Positions 36,846 through 46,040 of a stretch of 64,000 bases of DNA are shown piece after piece. A model generated the notes under the pieces. That model saw nothing but the letters and a program-made list of their open reading frames with translations, was not told where the DNA came from and did not search any database. The DNA lies in assembly GCA_949284445.1 (NCBI GenBank), contig CASDVP010000002.1:90542-154541 (forward strand), read 5' to 3'. How positions within the stretch are numbered: position 1 is the stretch's first letter; every line of letters begins with the position of its first letter. The position numbers were made by a program, and so were the translations under genes. The DNA is from an uncultured Bacillota bacterium. Its GTDB lineage: Bacteria; Bacillota_I; Bacilli_A; RFN20; CAG-288.

Positions 36846-37418
36846 ATGGAATTTCTAACTGGTTTTTTAACTTCATTATTCGCTCATAATTTGTTATTGA
36901 TGGGCAAAGGTGTCAATGCTATCGTCTCGTTGAGCGTCGATAATAAGAAGAGTCATAAATATGTGATCATCTATTATTTCTTATCGGCCTTGATCTTAGG
37001 ATTTGTCGCTTACGGTTTAAATTTTGCTGAGCAAGTATTAAGTGAAATCAAATATTTTTATATTTTGATTTTAGTCGGCGCTTTAGTTCTCATCTCCATC
37101 CTCTTTTATGTGATCACTATTCCTATTAAGAAAGCACATCAAGCTTTAAAAGATGAATGTGTGGCTATCATCTTATCCACTGCTACTTTTGCAGTCGGAT
37201 TAGCTGTTTTAACTCTTGTTCAAGAACAAGCTTCTTTACTTCTCATCTTAGCTAATATAATCGGCTTACCATTAGGATATGTCTTTTCGATCTTAGTCTT
37301 TAGACCGATCACGGAACGCATCACTATTTCAAATGCTCCTAAGGGTTTTAAAGGTGGTCCTTTGATCCTCATCACTTCTTGTATCATCGTTCTAGCTTTT
37401 TCAGCTTTGTCATTCTAA
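36846..37418 (+). CDS. rnfA: Rnf-like membrane subunit A, cluster cysteines missing
   Basis: A 190-residue RnfA/NqrE homologue with six helices; the end PKGFKGGPLILIT matches the family's P-x-F-x-G-P-I-x-L-I pattern. The N-terminal segment AHNLLLMGKGVNAIVSLS (13-30) replaces the NxVLxxxLGxCPFLGVS consensus and has Ala where the cluster Cys belongs. The second ligand region (about 105-118) has no NC motif. Cys 105 is the nearest cysteine. It is the most diverged subunit of the operon and is identified partly by position. Confidence 0.78.
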   Translation: MEFLTGFLTSLFAHNLLLMGKGVNAIVSLSVDNKKSHKYVIIYYFLSALILGFVAYGLNFAEQVLSEIKYFYILILVGALVLISILFYVITIPIKKAHQALKDECVAIILSTATFAVGLAVLTLVQEQASLLLILANIIGLPLGYVFSILVFRPITERITISNAPKGFKGGPLILITSCIIVLAFSALSF

Positions 37419-37428
37419 ATAATAAAAC

Positions 37429-37923
37429 ATGTTTAAAAAAGAATTCACTGATGATTCTTTTCAAGATAAGCGTTTAACTTTTAAGCCTTTGAAAGATATC
37501 ATCGTGGTTCTTTTTTCGTTTATAGTGGTTGTCGTTATCATATTATTAACTTATTTCTCTTTGCCGCAATCAACTGCGACTTATGTTCAGATCAGATATG
37601 CAGATACTCTTTTATATGATTTGAATGATCCTGAGAAAAGGACTAATATCTCGTTTCCTGAAGAAGGCAAAAAGGTCATCTCTTATAAGCGAGAAGATGG
37701 GGAAATATTTTTAGGACCCGGTAACCGATTTCAATTTTATGGAGAAGAGATGGAAGTCACTATCTATTCCGACAAGTCTGTTGAGATCACGAAAGAAGAT
37801 TCTCCGCGTCATATATGTTCTTCTCTAGGAAGAAGCTATTCACCTTATGCTTCACTAGTCTGCTTACCGAATTATTTTCAAGTGAGCATCGTCATGGGAG
37901 GCTTACCAGAATGGGACGCATAA
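37429..37923 (+). CDS. NusG domain II-containing membrane-anchored protein
   Basis: A 164-residue protein with an N-terminal cytoplasmic segment, one transmembrane helix (about 23-46) and an exported beta-rich domain of the NusG_II type (YVQIRYADTLLYDLND..., ending ICSSLGRSYSPYASLVCLPNYFQVSIV). The two cysteines near the end are typical. In other Firmicutes such proteins occur with Gx transporters, FMN-binding proteins and ApbE. It starts ten bases after rnfA and overlaps the Gx gene by 13 bases. It occupies the place of rnfB in clostridial rnfCDGEAB operons. Confidence 0.8.
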   Translation: MFKKEFTDDSFQDKRLTFKPLKDIIVVLFSFIVVVVIILLTYFSLPQSTATYVQIRYADTLLYDLNDPEKRTNISFPEEGKKVISYKREDGEIFLGPGNRFQFYGEEMEVTIYSDKSVEITKEDSPRHICSSLGRSYSPYASLVCLPNYFQVSIVMGGLPEWDA

Positions 37924-38441
37924 AGACCTACCATATTGTACTGTTTGCTCTCCTTTTAGCATTATCGGTTCTATTGCATTATTTAGAAGGACTCATACCA
38001 GTAATCGTTCCTGTGCCTGGCTTTCGTTTGGGATTAGCAAATATACCAATCCTTTTTGCTTTGTATTATTTTGGTTATATAGCATACTTAGTTTTGATGC
38101 TTTTAAAATTGCTCTTTGTCGGACTTCTTTTCAGTGGCTTTGGACCATCTTTTTATTTAGCGCTCGGTGGAACTATTTTAAGCATAGTGATGACATTGAT
38201 CTCTTATCAAATCATCAAAACCTCTATCTATGCGACATCTATCTCTTCTTCTATTTTTCATGCTATAGGTCAACTGATCGCTTATCATCTCTTCTTTCAA
38301 ACCCCAACGGTTTACTTTTATTTATCAGTTTTAGGGCCTATAAGTGCATTAACCGGGTATTTCATCGCTCTTTTTGATAAAATAATCATCACTCGTTTGC
38401 CTTATAGTTTTAAAGAAAATGAGGAAAAGCGGAGATTTTAA
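37911..38441 (+). CDS. Gx transporter / heptaprenyl diphosphate synthase component I-like membrane protein
   Basis: A 176-residue membrane protein of the Hpre_diP_synt_I (Gx transporter) family, with about five helices and the family segment LEGLIPVIVPVPGFRLGLANI near the N-terminus (only part is quoted in register). The ATG at 37911 has GGGAGG ten bases upstream; a longer frame starting at 37815 would lie inside the previous gene and is rejected. The family is linked to flavin- or quinone-dependent membrane electron transfer by gene neighbourhood. The transported molecule is unknown. It ends the operon. Confidence 0.8.
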   Translation: MGRIKTYHIVLFALLLALSVLLHYLEGLIPVIVPVPGFRLGLANIPILFALYYFGYIAYLVLMLLKLLFVGLLFSGFGPSFYLALGGTILSIVMTLISYQIIKTSIYATSISSSIFHAIGQLIAYHLFFQTPTVYFYLSVLGPISALTGYFIALFDKIIITRLPYSFKENEEKRRF

Positions 38442-38459
38442 AGCTATGCTTTAATCTTT
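38438..38459 (+). terminator. Weak terminator after the Rnf-like operon
   Basis: TTAAAGC and GCTTTAA form a seven-base stem with a three-base loop, followed by TCTTTAT; it overlaps the stop codon of the Gx gene. Confidence 0.4.
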
Positions 38460-38488
38460 ATGTTATATTAATAGCTCAGGAGAAAATT

Positions 38489-38752
38489 ATGGATAAAACT
38501 TTTGTTTATTTACCTAAAGGAACATGTTCCAGAAAGATGACTATCACTCTAGATGAAAATGACATCATCAAAGACTTCAATGTTGAAGGCGGTTGTAATG
38601 GCAACTTAAAAGGTATTCGAGCTTTGATAATCGGTAATAAAGCAGATGAGGTCATCAAAAGATTAAAAGGTATCAAATGTGGTTATAAACCTACATCTTG
38701 TCCAGATCAACTAGCATGCGGCTTAGAAGAGATGTTAAAAGGGGTTAAATGA
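38489..38752 (+). CDS. TSCPD domain protein
   Basis: An 87-residue protein of the small TSCPD family (named after the motif seen here as TSCPDQLACGL). Four cysteines, in KGTCSRK, GGCNGN, IKCGYK and TSCPD, suggest metal or cluster binding. The domain also occurs in some ribonucleotide reductases; the function of the free-standing form is not established. AGGAGAA is its ribosome binding site. It lies one base before metK and is likely cotranscribed. Confidence 0.85.
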   Translation: MDKTFVYLPKGTCSRKMTITLDENDIIKDFNVEGGCNGNLKGIRALIIGNKADEVIKRLKGIKCGYKPTSCPDQLACGLEEMLKGVK

Positions 38753-38753
38753 T

Positions 38754-39926
38754 ATGCTAAATATTAAAAGATTATTCACTTCTGAAAGTGTTTCTGAAGG
38801 ACATCCTGATAAAGTTTGTGACCGTATTTCTGATGCGATATTAGATGAATGCTTAAAAGTTGATCCTAATAGTCGAACCGCTGTCGAAGTGATGGCTACT
38901 AGGGAAAAGGTCATCATCTCTGGTGAGGTCACAACTAAAGCTCATCCGGATTATGAAAAGATCGCTAGAAAAGTTGTTCGTGATATCGGTTATACATCTA
39001 GTGATATCGGCTTAGGTGCGGATAGCATGGATGTTGAAGTTTATATCCGTGAGCAGAGTCCAGATATCGCTCTAGGCGTTGATGAGATGGAAAATAAATC
39101 TTTAGGAGCTGGCGATCAAGGCATCATGTTTGGTTATGCTACTGATGAGACTAAAAATTATATGCCTCTTCCGATCGTTGTCGCTCATAAATTAGTTCGT
39201 TTTGCCACCCAGTTAAGAAAAACTGGTGAATTATCTTTTGCTCGACCTGATATGAAGTCTCAGGTCACAATTGATTACACTGGCAAAGTCCCAACTTTAA
39301 ATGCGATTGTCATGTCAGTTCAACATAATCCAGATATCGATATATCTGAACTTAGAGAGACGCTATTAAATAAAGTCATTTATCCAGTCGTCGATTCTTT
39401 CGGCTTGAATAGAGATAAAGCCGAATACTATATCAACCCCACTGGACGTTTTGTCATCGGTGGTCCTTTAGGCGATACCGGTATGACTGGTAGAAAGATC
39501 ATCGTCGATACTTATGGTGGAGCTGCTCCGCATGGCGGCGGTGCATTCTCTGGAAAGGATCCGACTAAAGTCGATCGTTCAGCTACTTATGCTGCAAGAT
39601 ATGCTGCAAAGAATATCGTCGCTGCTTCATTGGCTTCAAAATGTTTGATTCAATTATCTTATGCGATCGGTGTATCAGAACCTGTTTCTATTTATATAGA
39701 TACTTTTAATACTGAGACAGTTGATAAAAATAAGATCTTAGAATGCTTATTAAATCCTGAGGTTTTCGATTTTACACCTCAAGGTATCATTGATAAGTTT
39801 TCTTTAAGACATCCGACGTTCCGCTATCAGGATTTAAGCGCTTATGGTCACTTTGGTAGACCTGATTTAGATTTGCCTTACGAAAAATTAGATAAAGTTG
39901 ATATTTTAAGGAAACTCTGTAAATAA
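38754..39926 (+). CDS. metK: S-adenosylmethionine synthetase
   Basis: A 390-residue enzyme making AdoMet from methionine and ATP. The family hallmarks are present: SEGHPDKVCD (near residue 14), GAGDQGIMFGYA (near 118) and the glycine-rich GGAAPHGGGAFSGKD (near 260). Length and order are typical. There is no SAM riboswitch upstream, as the gene begins one base after the TSCPD gene. It is followed one base later by a decarboxylase; AdoMet and an amino-acid decarboxylase together would supply polyamine synthesis, which is inference. Confidence 0.98.
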   Translation: MLNIKRLFTSESVSEGHPDKVCDRISDAILDECLKVDPNSRTAVEVMATREKVIISGEVTTKAHPDYEKIARKVVRDIGYTSSDIGLGADSMDVEVYIREQSPDIALGVDEMENKSLGAGDQGIMFGYATDETKNYMPLPIVVAHKLVRFATQLRKTGELSFARPDMKSQVTIDYTGKVPTLNAIVMSVQHNPDIDISELRETLLNKVIYPVVDSFGLNRDKAEYYINPTGRFVIGGPLGDTGMTGRKIIVDTYGGAAPHGGGAFSGKDPTKVDRSATYAARYAAKNIVAASLASKCLIQLSYAIGVSEPVSIYIDTFNTETVDKNKILECLLNPEVFDFTPQGIIDKFSLRHPTFRYQDLSAYGHFGRPDLDLPYEKLDKVDILRKLCK

Positions 39927-39927
39927 C

Positions 39928-41439
39928 ATGAACAAAGTTGATGAGGAGCAAAAAAAGACTCCTTTCTTAGATGCTTTGTGTGAATATGTTTCATCATCAC
40001 CGACGCCTTTTGATGTGCCTGGTCATAAACTAGGTTCTTTTGTCACTGATCTCTCTAGAAAAATAGCGCCTGAAATTCTAGCCTTCGATGCTAATGCACC
40101 GATCGGTTTAGACAATCTTTATCATGCCAAAACAGTGATCAAAGAAGCTGAACAATTAGCTGCAAAAGCTTGTCAAGCTGAGCATTGTTTATTTTCAGTC
40201 AACGGCACAACCGGTGGTATCTTAACTATTTTTCTTTCTTGCCTAGATAACAAAGACAAAATCATCCTTCCTAGAAATGTTCACAAGTCGGTCATCAATG
40301 GTCTCATCATCTCAGGAGCGGTACCGATCTTTGTCAATCCACAGATCGATGAACGATTGGGAATAGCTAACGCAGTTAAAACAAGCGATTATATTAAAGC
40401 TATGGATGAACATCCAGAAGCAAAAGCCGTGTTTGCCATCAATCCCACTTATTTTGGTATCTGCGCTGATTTAAAGACGATCGTCACTGAGGCTCATAAA
40501 CGAAATATGATCGTCATCTGCGATGAAGCTCATGGGTCTAATTTCTATTTTTCAAGAAAATTGCCGCGTTCTGCTATGACTGCTGATGCCGATATCACCG
40601 CTATCAGCATGCATAAAGGTTCTGGTGCTTTAACCCAGGCTTCCTTTATTTTGACTAAAGGTAGCAGGATTAATTTTTATGAAGTAAAACGGGCTTTTGC
40701 TATGCTCTCATCCACATCTCCAAATCCGCTTTTGATCGCTTCTTTGGATGCTTCTAGAAAAGAGATGGTTATTCACGGAAAAGAAACTTTAGATAAGTGT
40801 TTAGCCTTAGCTGAGTATGCTAGACGCATTTTAAATACCATTCCTGGTATCAAAGTCTTCGGAAAAGAATATAAAGATCAGAATCCGGATGGAGTATATG
40901 ATATCGATTTGACAAAACTCGTCATCTCTGTCAGAGGTTTAGGACTCTATGGATATGATGTGTATAAAAAAATCAGAGCGGAAAGCAATGTTCAATTAGA
41001 GCTTGGAGAAATCTATGTGGTTTTAGCTTTAATAGGCCCTGGAACAACCAAAGCACATATTGATGCTTTATATGATGGCTTGAAAAAAATCTCTGATGAA
41101 TGCTATGGTACTCGAAGACCGAAAAAAGCGATCAAATATCATTATTCATTCCCACAGAGTGTCGTCCCTCCACGAGAAGGATATGATGCACCATCTAAAC
41201 TTGTGAATCTCAAAGAATCGATCGGTGAGATATCTTCTGAGACCATCATGGCTTATCCGCCAGGTATACCTCTTATCATACCTGGAGAAATCATCACTTC
41301 TGATCTGATCAAGACCATCGATTTCTATTATCGGGAAGGCGGCCAAGTTTTAAAGGATTCTCAACAGAGTAAAATCAAAGTTATCGATAAGGAAAAATGG
41401 TACTTAGCAGATGCCTTATTTAATTCTTTAAAATCTTGA
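39928..41439 (+). CDS. Orn/Lys/Arg decarboxylase, PLP fold type I
   Basis: A 503-residue PLP enzyme of the short Firmicute Orn/Lys/Arg decarboxylase group (SpeA/YaaO-like). The start PFDVPGHKLG, the NGTTGGILT loop, CDEAHGSNFYFS and the Schiff-base lysine in SMHKGSG (Lys 230) are all characteristic; the C-terminal domain carries YPPGIPLIIPGE. The N-terminal wing domain of the large E. coli-type enzymes is absent. Arginine decarboxylase is the most likely activity because such enzymes begin polyamine synthesis in Bacilli, but lysine cannot be excluded. It lies one base after metK. Confidence 0.88.
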   Translation: MNKVDEEQKKTPFLDALCEYVSSSPTPFDVPGHKLGSFVTDLSRKIAPEILAFDANAPIGLDNLYHAKTVIKEAEQLAAKACQAEHCLFSVNGTTGGILTIFLSCLDNKDKIILPRNVHKSVINGLIISGAVPIFVNPQIDERLGIANAVKTSDYIKAMDEHPEAKAVFAINPTYFGICADLKTIVTEAHKRNMIVICDEAHGSNFYFSRKLPRSAMTADADITAISMHKGSGALTQASFILTKGSRINFYEVKRAFAMLSSTSPNPLLIASLDASRKEMVIHGKETLDKCLALAEYARRILNTIPGIKVFGKEYKDQNPDGVYDIDLTKLVISVRGLGLYGYDVYKKIRAESNVQLELGEIYVVLALIGPGTTKAHIDALYDGLKKISDECYGTRRPKKAIKYHYSFPQSVVPPREGYDAPSKLVNLKESIGEISSETIMAYPPGIPLIIPGEIITSDLIKTIDFYYREGGQVLKDSQQSKIKVIDKEKWYLADALFNSLKS

Positions 41440-41472
41440 ATTTAGACTGGATATTATAGAAAAATCTTCTTA

Positions 41473-42633
41473 TTAAATTTTAAAAACGCTTTGAATATCG
41501 ATCACTTCATCGCTTTCATCATATGCGATCATATATCCGTAAGATATTATTGGTTCATTGAACTTTTTTGATTCGATATCATAGGTTAAGAATTGATCAT
41601 AGAGAAGGAGAAATGTGGAAATATCTTCTAGACTATCTCTCACTTCACTATTCAAATCTGTTTGAAAAGGTAAAGAGTTTACGACTTGTTCTAAGTCATT
41701 TTTGTTATCGTATTTGATCATCATTTCAAAATTATCTTTTTTATCTAAAATGACATAATTTATGATGGGATTATTCGGGAAATCATAATTCATATTTTCT
41801 TCAACTTTTAATAAATATGAATCATCATATCGCACCTGATATTGATTGGACATGAGTGAGAATAAACCTAAAAATATGGCGATTATGATTCCGCTGATCA
41901 AGTTTTTCTTGCATCGATATTTCTTTCTGAAAATAAAATAACAAATGATAGAAGCGATAGGAATTATTAAAAAGATTGCAAAAATGTATGAATATTTAAA
42001 AGTGAGATATGTAAATTGAGGAATATCAGAAAAAGCGCATGCTAAGGCTATAAAAATGACGGAAATGATTGGTGATATAAGAGTCAACATAAACAGACAT
42101 ATCAAAGAGTAATAGGATATATTTTTTTGCTTGTGAAACTGCTTTTTATTAAGTAAAGACAAGAGGACTTGATATTGATTATCAGCAAGCAATGCTTTAT
42201 CGATAGCGATGGAGATCACATCAAAGAAAATATAGATATATTTCTTATTTTCTAAAACCTTTTTTATTTCATCATATTTTTTATCGAAAGTCAGTTTTGA
42301 ATTACTCGATACTGCCTCTCCATAAAAATGTTCAATAGTGAAATGATAAGATACTTCTTGATCAGATTGACTTTTTAAAGCCTCATCGGCAAGCTTTGTT
42401 AGTTTAAAATAATAGACGAGTCCTCCGACTATTAAAAAGATGATAATAGCTATTGGAAAAGCTAAGAAATAATAATTTTTGCTGATGCAGATTCCGATCA
42501 GTAGAAAGATAGAGATGATAAAACTTATCAGCCATGGAATGATGATGCTTGAAAACTGGATTTTAATTGTTTCTTTATAAAAAGCTTCATCACACTTAGT
42601 TTTGCCTTCAAAGAAAACGTTGTTATTCTCCAT
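41473..42633 (-). CDS. YcxB-like domain membrane protein
   Basis: A 386-residue membrane protein. Two helices near the N-terminus (about 30-78) are followed by a soluble segment (VSYHFTIEHFYGEAVSS...YDEIKKVLENKKYIYIFF) that matches the YcxB-like fold, then three more helices (about 172-265) and an exported C-terminal domain of about 110 residues with no recognised family. The second half is an addition not seen in typical YcxB proteins. No signal peptide cleavage site is present. A bidirectional hairpin separates it from the GH3 gene. Function unknown. Confidence 0.65.
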   Translation of the reverse strand: MENNNVFFEGKTKCDEAFYKETIKIQFSSIIIPWLISFIISIFLLIGICISKNYYFLAFPIAIIIFLIVGGLVYYFKLTKLADEALKSQSDQEVSYHFTIEHFYGEAVSSNSKLTFDKKYDEIKKVLENKKYIYIFFDVISIAIDKALLADNQYQVLLSLLNKKQFHKQKNISYYSLICLFMLTLISPIISVIFIALACAFSDIPQFTYLTFKYSYIFAIFLIIPIASIICYFIFRKKYRCKKNLISGIIIAIFLGLFSLMSNQYQVRYDDSYLLKVEENMNYDFPNNPIINYVILDKKDNFEMMIKYDNKNDLEQVVNSLPFQTDLNSEVRDSLEDISTFLLLYDQFLTYDIESKKFNEPIISYGYMIAYDESDEVIDIQSVFKI

Positions 42634-42682
42634 GTGTTAAATCCTCATATTTATTATAGTATTTTTTTATATTGTACAAATG

Positions 42683-42724
42683 AAAAAAGGATACCTCAAG
42701 GAAGGGAGTGAGATATCCTTTTTT
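42683..42724. terminator. Bidirectional-looking terminator after the GH3 gene
   Basis: AAAAAAGGATA and TATCCTTTTTT form an 11-base stem extended by CTCA/TGAG. On the minus strand it follows the GH3 stop codon and has a T tail. Confidence 0.8.
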
Positions 42725-42743
42725 GACATTTTAATATTTGGGA

Positions 42744-45700
42744 TTAATTAGCTTTTTTCTTCTTGTAATCTAAGATGGTAGTGACAACAACCCAAGCGAT
42801 TGAACCACCGAAGAGAACACCGAACACTGAATTTCCAGCGATCATCAGTTTCTGCCAAGTCGGAGTGATTCTGACGATGCGAATGTTAGATGACATACCA
42901 TTCATCGCATTAGTAGTCAAAGTCGCATAACAGATGCGTTTTGCAGCTTCTCTCATCGCTTGGCCGAGATTACCATATTCTCCACTGCCTCCAGCACTAG
43001 TCGGTGCGAAGTCGGCATAGGTGTATTTGCTTCCAGTATAATCAGGAGCATCTACTGCATAGTTGTATTCGTTCAAATCAGTAGCACCAGTATAGACGTT
43101 GCAGATTCTAGAAACATATGCTTCACCGTGAGCGCCATCAGTCATATCACCGGCACAGTCGGTTTCTACGATACCGGGAAGTCCGCATTCATTTCTTAAG
43201 AAAGATTTAGTGAAGACATCTGAGTTGGCAACAGCGATATTGCCGATACGGCTGAAAGAAGTCATGACGTTATATGCACCACCTTCTTCGATTCCGATTT
43301 CGAAAGCGCGCAGATAATTCTCTCTCATAGTCTGCTCGGATAACCAAGTATTGACACCATGTCTTGCGGTTTCACATTCATTTAAGGCGCAGTGCTTGAT
43401 GAAGCAATGAACACCACGTTTTTCAATCTCTTGAATCTCAGGTACGCAGATGAGACCGGTCAACATCGCATCTTCAGAATAATATTCAGATGTTCTACCA
43501 GCATAAGGCGAACGGATGATGTTCATACCTAAGCCTAACAAGCCGGACATACCGCCCCAAATACCTTCATTACCGATCTGTTTACCGACTTTAGCAGCTA
43601 ATTCACGATTGAAGCTAGCAGCTAAGACACCATTTGATGAGAAGCCAGTCAATGTGAATCCGCTTTCGATATCAGGATCTGGTTTGTATATACGATTGCC
43701 GTTTTCATCTCTCTTATCGCCATCATATCCTAATGCTCTTTCAGCAAAGGGGTTTGTCGGACCAGACCAACGTGAACCGGCAGCAGCATAATTGTAATTA
43801 GTGGAGTTAAAACCATTCGGACCATTTTCATCACCAGTACCAGGCTTATTGATGGAAGCGATCGGTTGAGTCTTATGACGACCATTAGACAAGAGGTCGA
43901 CAGTCTCATCCCAAGTCATCTGATCTAATAAGTCATCCCAGAGAGCATTCTCGTAAGAGAGACCGCGTAAATCTAGGAGGGATAAACCGTTATCCGCACC
44001 GTATGTCGGATATTCACCACCCTTTTTAATGACTTTAGAAGCATCCATCTGGTCACGCATCGTATCAGCCATTTGTTGTGTCAATTCGAGCTTAGCATTA
44101 TGTTTGACTAATGTGCCATCAGCATTTCTAGAAGGTAAAGTGACTGTTCCACTCCAATCATCACGTGAATAATAAGTAACCTTATTATCGCCTCTACCTT
44201 CGTAAGTGTTGATGTCGACGAAGTCAAAGGCGTTGGTGATCGGGTTGTTAGTCTTGCTTGATAAGGAGTAAGTGGCATCATCAAAAGCGAGATGAGTGCT
44301 ATAGGTCAAATCAGCATCACCAGCACCGAAGACATCATCCATTTTGTTTTCATCAATAGAGATACCTTTCTTTGCCTTAGCTTTAAGTAAACTGTTTACG
44401 GCTTCGTGGGCGTTTTGTGCTGCGATAAGATAGTAATCACCTTCTAAAATGACATATGTTTCTGCTCCAAAGGTATCATAAGAAGTGAAGTATTTTTCAT
44501 TCACATCAATAGTGACTGTTTCGCTATCATCAGGATCCAGTTCAGAAGTTTTTCCGAAATCGATGAGTTCGATTGAAGGAACTTGAATTTGATTATCACG
44601 GGCATAGTTAGTATATGGTTTAGCTACATAGATCTGAACAGGAGCTTTACCAGGTTTATCACCCGTGTTTTTAACAGTCACTTCAACTTTATAAGACTTG
44701 TTACCTTTGCTGACTTTCAAATTAGTGAATTCGAAATCGGTGTATGACAATCCATATCCGAAAGGATAAGCGACAACGGTATCATAATCATACTCACCAA
44801 CGTTTTCAGTTCCTAAAACATAGTCTTCGTATCTGGTTTCAGTATATTTATAACCGAGATACATACCTTCTTGATAGACGGTATATGTGGTGAATGTTGA
44901 TTGGTACTGATTATCTAGTGCAGGATTCATAAATCCAAAGTCATCATAATTTTCGTAAGTGAAGAAATAGTTCTGATCCATAAAGTTATTATTGACCGGA
45001 TTCTTTAAGTTATCAGACCATAATGTGGTAGAAGCCCCACCGCTGAAGTTATATTCACCAGTTAACAATTTAGCAACAGCAACAGTACCGACTTCACCTA
45101 CAGCACCAGTCCATACACAGGCATCGATATCATATCGATCATCTTGTAAGAAGTTGAGTTGAATAGTGCTAGCCATATTCAAGATCAAAACAATCTTTTT
45201 GATCTTACCTTCACTTTTGAGCTGCTTAAGACCATTTAAGACGGTGATCTCAGTCGGATTCAATTGTAAGTAGTCACCATCTGTACCATCATTTGTAGAG
45301 GCAACCGCATTATTTTCATTTCCATATTGAGCATTTTTGCCAGAAGTAGCAGGTAAGTCATAACCTTCACCTCCAGTTCTTTTGATGATGTAAATCGCAG
45401 CATCACCATAGGTTGGTATTTCAGCATAACCATCACCGGTGCTGACTGTTGTCCAAGGAACATCACCGATGTTAACTTTAGAAGCTGAGCTAGCTGGTTT
45501 ATAGTCATCCTGATTTGCCCATTCGGTATAATCAGCAGCTAATTGTTCGTTGATATTTAATAATGTATCACCTTTGACATTAGCGGTTGGATTATTCGGG
45601 TCAGAATGAGAGATTCCTCTGAAAGCATCATACCATCCGATAGCTTCTTTGGTGTTGATACCACCAGAACCAGAGGCTCCATAAAATGGTAATGCACCAG

Positions 45701-46040
45701 TGACACCGAAGACTGAAACTTTGCTGCCTTTTACTAATGGTAAAGCATTATTATCATTTTTTAATAAAACGGTGCCTTCTTTTTGTTCTTCTTCTTGAAC
45801 TTGGAAACCGTTATAAACAACCTCTTTTAATGTTTTATAATCGCTTTTAAAGTATTCGAGTTCTTCAGCTGTTGGATCTTCATCACTTTCAATGGTTTGC
45901 TTGATAGAATTTGGCTGATTCAAAGCGGCAGAGATAGTATCCGCATTTGCCCAGGTGATATTAGTAGCAGTGACAAGAATGCCTAAAATATAACCGGTGC
46001 TGATAAAAGCAGCACGTTGTAATTTTTTCCTTAAATTCAT
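42744..46040 (-). CDS. Membrane-anchored glycoside hydrolase family 3 with permuted domain order
   Basis: A 1098-residue beta-glycosidase. The domain order is reversed from classical GH3: the GH3 C-terminal domain comes first (EGTVLLKNDNNALPL near residue 88), then an FN3-like domain (YKVEVTVKNTGDKPGKAPVQ, around 450-540), then the TIM-barrel domain. The nucleophile is expected to be Asp 961 in VETDCAGDM, a variant of the SDW motif. A helix at the N-terminus (about 12-32) and another at the C-terminus (last 35 residues, then KKKK) suggest anchoring at both ends with the catalytic part outside. Such permuted enzymes are known in ruminal clostridia. It overlaps the upstream membrane gene by four bases. 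Confidence 0.9.
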   Translation of the reverse strand: MNLRKKLQRAAFISTGYILGILVTATNITWANADTISAALNQPNSIKQTIESDEDPTAEELEYFKSDYKTLKEVVYNGFQVQEEEQKEGTVLLKNDNNALPLVKGSKVSVFGVTGALPFYGASGSGGINTKEAIGWYDAFRGISHSDPNNPTANVKGDTLLNINEQLAADYTEWANQDDYKPASSASKVNIGDVPWTTVSTGDGYAEIPTYGDAAIYIIKRTGGEGYDLPATSGKNAQYGNENNAVASTNDGTDGDYLQLNPTEITVLNGLKQLKSEGKIKKIVLILNMASTIQLNFLQDDRYDIDACVWTGAVGEVGTVAVAKLLTGEYNFSGGASTTLWSDNLKNPVNNNFMDQNYFFTYENYDDFGFMNPALDNQYQSTFTTYTVYQEGMYLGYKYTETRYEDYVLGTENVGEYDYDTVVAYPFGYGLSYTDFEFTNLKVSKGNKSYKVEVTVKNTGDKPGKAPVQIYVAKPYTNYARDNQIQVPSIELIDFGKTSELDPDDSETVTIDVNEKYFTSYDTFGAETYVILEGDYYLIAAQNAHEAVNSLLKAKAKKGISIDENKMDDVFGAGDADLTYSTHLAFDDATYSLSSKTNNPITNAFDFVDINTYEGRGDNKVTYYSRDDWSGTVTLPSRNADGTLVKHNAKLELTQQMADTMRDQMDASKVIKKGGEYPTYGADNGLSLLDLRGLSYENALWDDLLDQMTWDETVDLLSNGRHKTQPIASINKPGTGDENGPNGFNSTNYNYAAAGSRWSGPTNPFAERALGYDGDKRDENGNRIYKPDPDIESGFTLTGFSSNGVLAASFNRELAAKVGKQIGNEGIWGGMSGLLGLGMNIIRSPYAGRTSEYYSEDAMLTGLICVPEIQEIEKRGVHCFIKHCALNECETARHGVNTWLSEQTMRENYLRAFEIGIEEGGAYNVMTSFSRIGNIAVANSDVFTKSFLRNECGLPGIVETDCAGDMTDGAHGEAYVSRICNVYTGATDLNEYNYAVDAPDYTGSKYTYADFAPTSAGGSGEYGNLGQAMREAAKRICYATLTTNAMNGMSSNIRIVRITPTWQKLMIAGNSVFGVLFGGSIAWVVVTTILDYKKKKAN

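Noticed and set aside
33230..38441. rnfB hidden in another frame or merged with a neighbour
   Set aside because: I looked for CX2CX2CX4C and ferredoxin repeats in the operon; only RnfC has ferredoxin motifs, and the genes overlap so tightly that no extra gene fits.
38442..38753. SAM riboswitch before metK
   Set aside because: metK starts one base after the TSCPD gene, and the 47 bases before that gene are too short for a riboswitch.
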